From: Rhodothermus sp.
GTDB taxonomy: Bacteria; Bacteroidota; Rhodothermia; Rhodothermales; Rhodothermaceae
Assembly: GCA_015487635.1 (NCBI GenBank)
Contig: WFPM01000016.1
Location: forward strand, 1-40,735
Length of the DNA: 40,735 bases
Direction of reading: 5' to 3'
The notes below the pieces were generated by a model. That model worked only from the letters and a program-made list of their open reading frames with translations. It ran no database searches and was not told the origin of the DNA. Below are positions 30,752 through 38,353 of the stretch, piece after piece. How positions within the stretch are numbered: position 1 is the first letter of the stretch; each line of letters starts with the position of its first letter. The position numbers and the translations under genes are program-made.

Positions 30752-31933
30752 ATGACACGTCCTGCTACGACGCCAGCCACGCGACGGGCGCTCTGGCTGA
30801 TCGTGCTGTTCGGGCTGGTCAGCCTGCTGGCCGATCTCACCTATGAGAGTGCCCGGAGCCTGATCGGTCCCTATCTGGGCTGGCTGGGGGCTTCGGCCGC
30901 GGCAGTGGGCGTGGTGGCCGGTGCCGGAGAACTGGCAGGCTACGGACTGCGGCTCGTCAGCGGCTACTTGAGCGATCGAACGCGTCGCTACTGGACGCTT
31001 ACGCTGCTGGGCTATGCGGTGAACCTACTGGCCGTGCCGGCCCTGGCGCTGGCCGGGCGCTGGGAAGTGGCGGCTGCGCTGATCATCGCCGAACGGGCCG
31101 GAAAAGCACTACGGGCACCCGCTCGCGACGTGCTGCTCTCGCACGCCACGGCACAGGTAGGGCATGGCCGGGGATTCGGGCTGCACGAAGCGCTGGATCA
31201 GATCGGTGCCGTGGCCGGTCCGCTTCTGATGGCCGGTGTGTTGTTGCAGGGGGGCGACTACCGGACGGCCTTCGCATTGCTGCTGGTGCCGGCGCTGCTC
31301 GCGCTGACATTGCTCGGCGTGGCCCGGCTACGCTACCCGCGACCGCAGGAGCTGGAAACAACCCGCGCGACGACACCGGCGGATCGCACATTTCCGCGCA
31401 CGTTCTGGATCTATCTGATCGGGGCCGGGCTGCTGGCCGCCGGATACGCGGACTTCCCGTTGATTTCCTATCACTTCCGGGAGGCTGGCGTATTGCCTGA
31501 AGCCTGGATTCCCCTGAGCTATGCGCTGGCGATGGGCGTCGATGCAGGAGCGGCCCTGTTGCTGGGACGCTGGTTCGACCGCTTCGGCCCGATCACGCTG
31601 GCCCTGGCCGTGGCGCTGACGTCCGCCTTTGCGCCGCTGACGTTTCTGGGCGGTCCGGCGGCTGCCTGGGCGGGCATGGCGCTCTGGGGCGTGGGTATGG
31701 GTGCGCAGGAGTCCATCCTGCGGGCCACGTTGGCCCGGATGATCGCGCCGGAACGGCGGGGCACCGCCTTCGGACTGTTTCACGCGGTCTTCGGCGTGTG
31801 CTGGTTTGCCGGCAGCGCGCTGCTCGGCGTGCTCTACGACGTATCGATTCCGGCGCTGGTCGTGGTGGCCGTAACGCTGCAGGTACTGGCCGCCCTGGTA
31901 CTGGGCTGGATGAGTCGTCAACCAAAGCGGTAA
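30752..31933 (+). CDS. MFS transporter
   Basis: 393 aa polytopic; LLADLTYESARSLIGPYL, GYLSDRTRRYW, AERAGKALRAPARDVLLSHA. Confidence 0.85.
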   Translation: MTRPATTPATRRALWLIVLFGLVSLLADLTYESARSLIGPYLGWLGASAAAVGVVAGAGELAGYGLRLVSGYLSDRTRRYWTLTLLGYAVNLLAVPALALAGRWEVAAALIIAERAGKALRAPARDVLLSHATAQVGHGRGFGLHEALDQIGAVAGPLLMAGVLLQGGDYRTAFALLLVPALLALTLLGVARLRYPRPQELETTRATTPADRTFPRTFWIYLIGAGLLAAGYADFPLISYHFREAGVLPEAWIPLSYALAMGVDAGAALLLGRWFDRFGPITLALAVALTSAFAPLTFLGGPAAAWAGMALWGVGMGAQESILRATLARMIAPERRGTAFGLFHAVFGVCWFAGSALLGVLYDVSIPALVVVAVTLQVLAALVLGWMSRQPKR

Positions 31934-32940
31934 TGGCTGCGGCGCAGCAGCATCAGAAAGAACGGCACACCGCAGAGCGCCGTCACGACACCCACCGGAA
32001 GCTCGGTACCGGGCAGGAGCAGACGGGCAACCAGATCGGCCCAGATCAGAAAGGCGGCGCCCAGCAGGAAGCTCAGCGGCACTACCCGTCGGTGCGGCAC
32101 ACCCGTCAGGGCGCGGACCGCGTGCGGAATGATCAGTCCGACAAAGCCGATCGTCCCGGAAAACGCCACGAGCGTCCCGGTTACCAGGGCCGAAATCAGG
32201 ATCAACAGACGCTTGGCCAGTTCGACGGGAATGCCGAGCTGAGCGGCCGGCTCCTCACCCAGCAGCAGCAGGTCCATGGGCCGCGTGAGCGCCATCATGC
32301 CGAGCAGCCCCAGTAGCGTGATCAGAGCGGGCAGCGGCAGCAGCGACCAGCGGGCCCCGCTGAACGAACCCAGCAGCCAGAACAGTACGGCGCGGAGCTT
32401 GTCGGGGCTGGGCGAGGCGAACGTGACGAACGACGTGATCGAAGCCATGAGTGCCGAGATTGCCACGCCGCCCAGCAGCAACCGCGAGATCGAAAGCATA
32501 CCGTTCTGCCGCGCCACGAGGTAGACGAGGGTCAGCGCCAGCAGGGCGCCCAGAAAAGCCGCCAGCGGCATCGAGAGCGCGCGCGACAGCAGTGGCGGGA
32601 GAAAGCCCAGGTAGAACAGCGAAGCGCCGGCGCTGGCCCCGCTCGAAAGGCCGAGGATGTAGGGCTCGGCCAGCGGATTGCGCACCAGCGTCTGCATGGC
32701 CACGCCCACGATGGCCAGTCCACCACCGGTCAGCAGGGCCATCAGCACGCGGGGCAGGCGGAGTTGCCAGACGATTCGTTCGGCCACCGGATCGACCGCT
32801 GCGCCGGTTATCCGCCCGAGCAGCACGCGCACTACCACGTCCGGCGCCAGCGAGACGCTGCCGAGCGCAACCCCGGCCACCACCGAGGCGAGCAGCAGCC
32901 CGAGCAGCCAGCAGCTCAGCGTGAGCGGACGCATTCTCAT
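31918..32940 (-). CDS. FecCD/BtuC-family ABC transporter permease
   Basis: LRLPRVLMALLTGGGLAIVGVAMQTLVRNPLAEPYILGLSSGA; GTIGFVGLIIPHAVRALTG. Confidence 0.94.
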   Translation of the reverse strand: MRMRPLTLSCWLLGLLLASVVAGVALGSVSLAPDVVVRVLLGRITGAAVDPVAERIVWQLRLPRVLMALLTGGGLAIVGVAMQTLVRNPLAEPYILGLSSGASAGASLFYLGFLPPLLSRALSMPLAAFLGALLALTLVYLVARQNGMLSISRLLLGGVAISALMASITSFVTFASPSPDKLRAVLFWLLGSFSGARWSLLPLPALITLLGLLGMMALTRPMDLLLLGEEPAAQLGIPVELAKRLLILISALVTGTLVAFSGTIGFVGLIIPHAVRALTGVPHRRVVPLSFLLGAAFLIWADLVARLLLPGTELPVGVVTALCGVPFFLMLLRRSHYRFG

Positions 32941-33848
32941 GGCGACAGCTTGCGGGCCAGCTCCGGGTGCAGGCAGTGCAGCAGCGCCTCCAGGCCGGCC
33001 ACCAGGCGCGGACCGGGCCGCAGGATCAGCGAGGGCTCGACGCCGCAGATGCGCCGGTTGCGAACGGCCGGCAACAGATCCCAGGACGGATGATACCGCA
33101 GCAGCCGGGCCGGATCGTAATCGGCACCGGCCGTTACGACGATCACCTCGGGCTGAAGCTGCAGTACCAGTTCGTCGCTCAGCACCGGAGCCGGATTGGA
33201 CAGCGAGTCCGTCAGGCTTTTGCCTCCGACTCGCGCCACCAGATCATGCACGTAGCTACCCTGACCGAACGCATAGAGCGTTTCGTCGCTGATCAGCACC
33301 AGCACGGTGGGGCAGTGGCGCAGCGTATCGGCGGCCGCCGCCAGCTTCGCCAGGCGCGCCCGCAGCGAATCGACGGTGCGACGGGCGACCGGCTCGGTGC
33401 CCAGCAGCTTCCCGGTGGTCAGAATCGCTTCCAACACGTCCTCAAGCGAATGGTACGAAAAGAAATACACGGGCAGGCCGAGCGCTTCGAAGGTGGCCGC
33501 ATCACGCGGATTGTTCACCTGATCGGTGGCCAGCACCAGGTCCGGTTGCAGCGCGACGATCGCCTCGAAGTTGACCGGTAGCGCACTGAAGCGCGGCAGC
33601 GTATCGACGGCCGGCGGATAATCGTCGGCCGTGGTGACCCCCACCAGTTTATGACCGGCCCCGGCGGCAAAGACGATTTCTGTCAGGCTGGGCGCCAGCG
33701 TCACAACGCGCTCCGGCACGTGCGGCAGCGTGACCATGCGGCCCAGATCGTCGGTAACCGTCAGTGCACCGTCAGGGGGACCGGACGCCTGCCGGCAGGC
33801 GCCGAGCACCAGCAACAACAGCAGTAAAAGCAACTGGACAGGCTTCAT
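32937..33848 (-). CDS. BtuF/FepB-like ABC transporter substrate-binding lipoprotein
   Basis: Lipobox LLVLGACRQ; RVVTLAPSLTEIVFAAGAGHKLVGVTTADDYPPAV; YFFSYHSLEDVLEAI; DELVLQLQPEVIVV. 4-bp overlap with the permease. Confidence 0.9.
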   Translation of the reverse strand: MKPVQLLLLLLLLVLGACRQASGPPDGALTVTDDLGRMVTLPHVPERVVTLAPSLTEIVFAAGAGHKLVGVTTADDYPPAVDTLPRFSALPVNFEAIVALQPDLVLATDQVNNPRDAATFEALGLPVYFFSYHSLEDVLEAILTTGKLLGTEPVARRTVDSLRARLAKLAAAADTLRHCPTVLVLISDETLYAFGQGSYVHDLVARVGGKSLTDSLSNPAPVLSDELVLQLQPEVIVVTAGADYDPARLLRYHPSWDLLPAVRNRRICGVEPSLILRPGPRLVAGLEALLHCLHPELARKLSP

Positions 33849-34145
33849 CTTTTTTGAAGGCTGGCGTGCAAGTTGTCTAAAATAGAAACGGCTCGTGAAA
33901 ACAGCCCGAATTCCCGGAGAGTTTCGTTTTTACTTTGCATCGAAGAAGCACTCGCTGAATAGCCCTTCTTTTTTTACGAAACGAAGCAGTAACCGAAGAA
34001 AGGGCGCGAAGGCACGTCCGGAATACGGCTACAATTTTTCTGATCGGAATCACTTGAGTTCGAAACTACTCGGCCGATACTAAAGAGGAGTCTGGCAAAA
34101 GCAAGTAGAGGCGGACGGAGTTTACCAATCTACACCCCCCGCGCT

Positions 34146-35543
34146 ATGTCGAAGGCCTGTGTGTTTGTGGTGGATGACGAGCCCAAGCTGGGCGAGCTGT
34201 TTGCCAACGTGCTCCGGCGGGACGGCTACGAGGTGCGTACGTTCGTGCATCCTCAGGCGATGCTGGACGCCATCGAAGACGGGCAGCAACCCGACGTGGT
34301 GCTGGCCGATCTGATGATGCCGGAAATCAACGGCATCGAACTGCTGGAACGGCTGCGCAAACGTCGGCTTCACGTGCCGGTCATTATCATGACGGCCCAT
34401 TCGTCGGTGCAGACGGCCGTCGAGGCCATGCGTCGGGGTGCCTTTCACTATCTGCAGAAGCCGGTCAATCTGGAAGAAATGCGCATGCTGCTCAAGAAGG
34501 CCATCGGCCGCAACGAGCGCACGTCGGTTTTGCCGCTCTCGCCACAGGGTGAGGCGGACGCCTATCCGATCGAGGGCATTCTGGGCGAGAGCGAGCCAAT
34601 TCGTCGGGTGCGCCAGACCATCGAGATGCTCCGGGACGTGCCGGGCACGATCGTATTGATCCGGGGCGAGACCGGCACCGGCAAGAATCTGGTGGCCCGT
34701 ACCATTCACGCCAACTCCTGCCACAGCAGCGGGCGCTTCGTCGAGATCAACTGCGCGGCGCTGCCCGACAACCTGCTGGAAGCCGAGCTGTTCGGCTACG
34801 AGAAGGGCGCCTTCACCGATGCACGCACCTCCAAGCCGGGCCTGCTTGAAGTGGCAGACGGTGGGACCGTCTTTCTGGACGAGATCGACTCGATGAGCCT
34901 GGCGCTGCAGGCCAAGCTACTCTCGTTTCTGGAAAGTCGGACGTTCCGCCGGCTGGGTGGTATCGAAGACATCCAGGTCAACGTGCGCATCCTGTGCGCC
35001 ACGAACGTCAACCTGGAGCAACTGGTGGCCGAGCAGAAATTTCGCCAGGACCTCTTCTATCGTATCAACGTGGTCAACATCTACCTGCCGGCGCTGCGGG
35101 AGATGGGCCGCGACGTGCTGCTGATCGCCCGGCATCTCATTGAGCAGTTCAACAGAGAACTGGGCCGACAGGTGAAAGGACTGACGCCTGAGGCGGAGCA
35201 GAAGCTGCTGGACTATCACTGGCCCGGCAATGTGCGTGAGCTGCGCAACGTGCTCGAGCGGGCCATGATTTTCAACAGAAAGGAGTGGATCGACGCCGAC
35301 GATCTGCACCTGCTGCCCGCCACGTCGCCTTCAGGGGGAATGTCCCTGCCCGCTTCCAATGGTGTGTTCTATTTCCCCAGCGGCAGCACCCTGGAGGAGC
35401 TGGAGAAGGCCTACATCTTGCACACGCTCAAGCACTACAAGGCCAGCTTCACCGAAGCCGCCCGCATGCTGGGCATTTCCAAGAAGACGCTCTGGGAAAA
35501 GCGCAAACGCTACAACCTGGATCGCGAACTGGCGCGCTCCTGA
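34146..35543 (+). CDS. sigma-54-dependent response regulator (NtrC/AtoC-type, REC-AAA+-HTH)
   Basis: VVDDEPKLGELF...DVVLADLMMPEINGIEL; RGETGTGKNLVARTIH; YEKGAFTDA (GAFTGA-like); HWPGNVRELRNVLERA; C-terminal Fis-like EAARMLGISKKTLWEKRKRY. Confidence 0.95.
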   Translation: MSKACVFVVDDEPKLGELFANVLRRDGYEVRTFVHPQAMLDAIEDGQQPDVVLADLMMPEINGIELLERLRKRRLHVPVIIMTAHSSVQTAVEAMRRGAFHYLQKPVNLEEMRMLLKKAIGRNERTSVLPLSPQGEADAYPIEGILGESEPIRRVRQTIEMLRDVPGTIVLIRGETGTGKNLVARTIHANSCHSSGRFVEINCAALPDNLLEAELFGYEKGAFTDARTSKPGLLEVADGGTVFLDEIDSMSLALQAKLLSFLESRTFRRLGGIEDIQVNVRILCATNVNLEQLVAEQKFRQDLFYRINVVNIYLPALREMGRDVLLIARHLIEQFNRELGRQVKGLTPEAEQKLLDYHWPGNVRELRNVLERAMIFNRKEWIDADDLHLLPATSPSGGMSLPASNGVFYFPSGSTLEELEKAYILHTLKHYKASFTEAARMLGISKKTLWEKRKRYNLDRELARS

Positions 35544-35556
35544 AGGCCGGGTAAGA

Positions 35557-35588
35557 AGCGCCCTGATCGGGAGCCCGATCAGGGCGCT
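35557..35588. terminator. candidate bidirectional terminator hairpin between convergent genes
   Basis: Perfect 14-bp stem AGCGCCCTGATCGG-gagc-CCGATCAGGGCGCT between the response regulator (+) and rny (-); weak T-tract on either side. Confidence 0.65.
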
Positions 35589-35599
35589 ATAGACTTCGG

Positions 35600-37276
35600 T
35601 CATTTGGCATAGGCCACCGAGCGCACCTCGCGGATGACCGTCACCTTGATCTGGCCCGGATACTGCATCTCATTCTGAATTTTTTTCGAGATGTCCAGGG
35701 CCAGTTGTTCGGCCTGGGCGTCGGAGACCAGATTGTGGTTGACGATCACGCGCACTTCGCGTCCGGCCTGGATTGCGTAGACGCGCTCGACGCCCGGGAA
35801 CGAGGCGGCCAGCGCCTCAAGCTTTTCCAGCCGCTTGATATAGGCTTCCAGCGCCTCACGACGAGCGCCCGGACGTGCGCCCGAAATGGCATCGGCTGCC
35901 TGCACGATGGGTGCAATCAACGTGGTCATCTCGATCTCGTCGTGGTGGGCCCCCACCGCGTTGCACACCTCCGGATCCTCTCTGTACTTGCGGCAGAGTT
36001 CCATGCCCACCAGCGCATGCGGTCGGTCGATCTCCTCCTCGACGACCTTGCCGATGTCGTGCAGCAGCCCGGCGCGACGGGCCTTGTCGGCGTCCAACCC
36101 CAGCTCGGCGGCGATCAGCGAGGCGATGCGGGCCGTCTCGATGGAGTGGGCCAGCAGGTTCTGGCCGTAGCTTGTGCGGTAACGCATCCGGCCGATGAGT
36201 CGGATCAGCTCCGGATGCATACCGTGCAGGTTCAGATCGATGACGGTCCGTTCGCCCGTCTCCATGATCTCTTCTTCGATCTCGGCCGTGGCCTTTTCGA
36301 CCACTTCTTCGATGCGGGCCGGGTGGATGCGGCCGTCCTGGATCAGCTTGGTCAGCGCCAGGCGGGCGATCTCGCGACGAATCGGGTTGAAGGCCGACAG
36401 GATCACCGCCTCGGGCGTGTCGTCGACGATTACCTCGACGCCGGTGGCCGCCTCGAAGGCCCGGATGTTACGGCCCTCGCGTCCGATGATGCGGCCCTTC
36501 ATCTCGTCGGACTGAATGTTGACCACCGAGACGGTGTTTTCGATGGCGTGGCTGGCGGCCGTCCGCTGAATGGCCGTCAGGATGATCTTGCGGGCTTCTC
36601 GGTTGGCCTTCATCCGGGCCTCGTCACGGATCTCCTTGATCATAGAGGCGGCCTCCAGCCGGGCCTCTTCGACCATCTGCGCCATGAGCGCTTCCCGGGC
36701 CTCCTGGCGCGACATGCCCGCAATCTGCTCCAGCCGGCGCAGCTGTTCCTCCAGCGTGCGGTCCAGTTCCGCCTGCCTGGCCGTCAGTTCTTCCTGCAGG
36801 TGGTTGACCTCCGCCTCGCGCTGGGCGAGCGCTTCCTGCTGGCGGCGTAGCGACTCGAAAAGCGCCTGCGCCTGCTGATGGAGCGCTTCGGCCTGGCGGA
36901 AGTTGGCATCGGCCTCACGGCGCAGCGCTTCGATGGCTTCGGCGGCTTTGGCCAGCGTTTTCTCCCGCTCGTTGACGCGGAAGGTGCGGCGATTCAGCGC
37001 TTCCTGCCGTTCGGCAAGCCGCTCCTGCACCTGTTGTAGCGCCTTGCGGGCTTCGGCCTGCTCCCGCTCGAATGCCTGGCGCTCACGCTGAAGGGCTTCC
37101 CGGGCTTGCTCCAGGTGCTCCTCCTGATAGGCCTTCGCCTTCGCTTCGGCTTCGGCCAGAATCTTTTGCGCCTGCGCGCGGGCAGATTTCAGAGAACGGG
37201 TCAGCAGCCATCGATCCAGCGCAATGCCGGCCCCCACGGCCAGAAGCACAAGGCCGGCTATCCATAGCAGTTCCAT
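35600..37276 (-). CDS. rny: ribonuclease Y
   Basis: N-terminal TM plus coiled coil, KH domain ([48 protein letters not shown]), HD domain ([12 protein letters not shown]). Confidence 0.97.
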   Translation of the reverse strand: MELLWIAGLVLLAVGAGIALDRWLLTRSLKSARAQAQKILAEAEAKAKAYQEEHLEQAREALQRERQAFEREQAEARKALQQVQERLAERQEALNRRTFRVNEREKTLAKAAEAIEALRREADANFRQAEALHQQAQALFESLRRQQEALAQREAEVNHLQEELTARQAELDRTLEEQLRRLEQIAGMSRQEAREALMAQMVEEARLEAASMIKEIRDEARMKANREARKIILTAIQRTAASHAIENTVSVVNIQSDEMKGRIIGREGRNIRAFEAATGVEVIVDDTPEAVILSAFNPIRREIARLALTKLIQDGRIHPARIEEVVEKATAEIEEEIMETGERTVIDLNLHGMHPELIRLIGRMRYRTSYGQNLLAHSIETARIASLIAAELGLDADKARRAGLLHDIGKVVEEEIDRPHALVGMELCRKYREDPEVCNAVGAHHDEIEMTTLIAPIVQAADAISGARPGARREALEAYIKRLEKLEALAASFPGVERVYAIQAGREVRVIVNHNLVSDAQAEQLALDISKKIQNEMQYPGQIKVTVIREVRSVAYAK

Positions 37277-37339
37277 AGTCGTCTGGATTCGGTATGAACA
37301 ACAACGGGCACCAGTGCCTGATAACGGTTAAAGCTGATT

Positions 37340-37382
37340 AAAAAAAGACGCCCCGGCAGGTTCCGTAACCCTGCCGGGGCGT
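37340..37382 (-). terminator. strong rho-independent terminator on minus strand
   Basis: Minus strand ACGCCCCGGCAGG-gttacggaa-CCTGCCGGGGCGT followed by C and seven T; 13-bp perfect stem. Confidence 0.92.
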
Positions 37383-37565
37383 GGAAGAAGTCCGGCCACA
37401 AACCTGCAGCCCGGGTTCAAGGAACCCCCTCTTCGACACAGTGGGTGCCGCTCCGACCGTTCCGACTTCCTCGGCCCCTTCCGAAGTGGAAGGAGATCCC
37501 GACTGTGCCGGGACTGAGGCCTGTCGTCCGGGTCGGAAGGAAGGCTCCCTCGCGTACAGGTGTTA
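37383..37565 (-). ncRNA. ssrS: probable 6S RNA (SsrS)
   Basis: Noncoding, about 180 nt, downstream of zapA and ending in a strong terminator; GGGTTCcttGAACCC...GGGCTGCAGG resembles the 3' central-bubble hairpin of 6S; long imperfect rod with CGGCACAGT pairing ACTGTGTCG and apical CCTTCCacttcGGAAGG. Ends are approximate. Confidence 0.6.
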
Positions 37566-37625
37566 GGTCCCTTTATTACGCGTGACTGCAGGCTTGCGCC
37601 GGCCTGCCTGATGCAGGCAGCGCCT

Positions 37626-37958
37626 TTATATCGCATCACGGGCAGGCTGTTCCGGCAGGGTCAGGGGAGATTCTTCCGGATGTTCCAGGAGCGCCAACAG
37701 CTCCTGGATCGTTTCGTAAAGCGTTTCATCCAGTTCGCGTAACGCCTTTTGGGCTTCATGCAGCGCTTCGGCCAGCGAAAGCGCCACGATCACGGCAGCG
37801 GTCAGCTCGGACTGCTCCGGATGCTGTTCCCGAAACGCCCGCATCCTTTCCTCGACCATGGCGGCCAACTGGTACATCAACGCCTCGTCCTCCGGGCGCA
37901 CCCGCAGGGGGTACTTGCGCCCCAGAATGGAAATCTGAATGGACTTTTCCAGCGCCAT
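37626..37958 (-). CDS. zapA: cell division protein ZapA
   Basis: SIQISILGRKYPLRVRPEDEALMYQLAAMVEERMRAFRE ... AAVIVALSLAEALHEAQ. Confidence 0.88.
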   Translation of the reverse strand: MALEKSIQISILGRKYPLRVRPEDEALMYQLAAMVEERMRAFREQHPEQSELTAAVIVALSLAEALHEAQKALRELDETLYETIQELLALLEHPEESPLTLPEQPARDAI

Positions 37959-37972
37959 GGCCGTGTTTCAGC

Positions 37973-38317
37973 TCAGGAAGCGGAAGGTGGAGGGCCTGCC
38001 GTGCCGAGGTCCTGTTCCAGGTAATAGTCCACGGCCTCGATGAAGGCCTGTACTTTCTGGCGGAGCACCTCCGGGTCTTCTGGAAAGACGATGCGGGCGC
38101 CGCTGCCCCCCGGCGGCAGGGCCGGCATTTCGGCGGCCAGCGCGCTGAGTTGCTCGCGCAGCGCGTGCTGTGCTTCGCGCAGCCGGGTCAACTCCCGGGC
38201 CGTTTCTACCACGCGATCGCGCAGCTGCTCCAACGACTCCAGGCTTCGCAGATGCACCGGCCCGCTACGGTGGGGCCGCCGATGCCGCCGTGATTTTTTA
38301 TTTTTGCGATTGCCCAT
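37973..38317 (-). CDS. small coiled-coil protein with basic N-terminus (unknown function)
   Basis: MGNRKNKKSRRHRRPHRSGP then heptad-like SLEQLRDRVVETARELTRLREAQHALREQLSALAAE; located between pheT and zapA. Confidence 0.6.
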   Translation of the reverse strand: MGNRKNKKSRRHRRPHRSGPVHLRSLESLEQLRDRVVETARELTRLREAQHALREQLSALAAEMPALPPGGSGARIVFPEDPEVLRQKVQAFIEAVDYYLEQDLGTAGPPPSAS

Positions 38318-38353
38318 GGTTGCGGCCTGTTTCGATAGGTTCAATATACGATC

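Noticed and set aside
33895-34083. 62-aa ORF MKTARIPGEFRFYFASKKHS...KLLGRY
   Set aside because: GTG start within the AT-rich leader, no RBS-like sequence, no homology signature; more likely untranslated leader.
33849-34145. Cobalamin riboswitch upstream of the btuF-like gene
   Set aside because: No B12-box (GCCACTG) on the coding strand and no typical multi-hairpin pattern seen by eye.
37383-37565. tmRNA or RNase P RNA as identity of the zapA-rny ncRNA
   Set aside because: No tRNA-like 3' end or tag ORF for tmRNA, and no GAGGAAAGTCC or other P RNA core motif. 6S remains the best fit.
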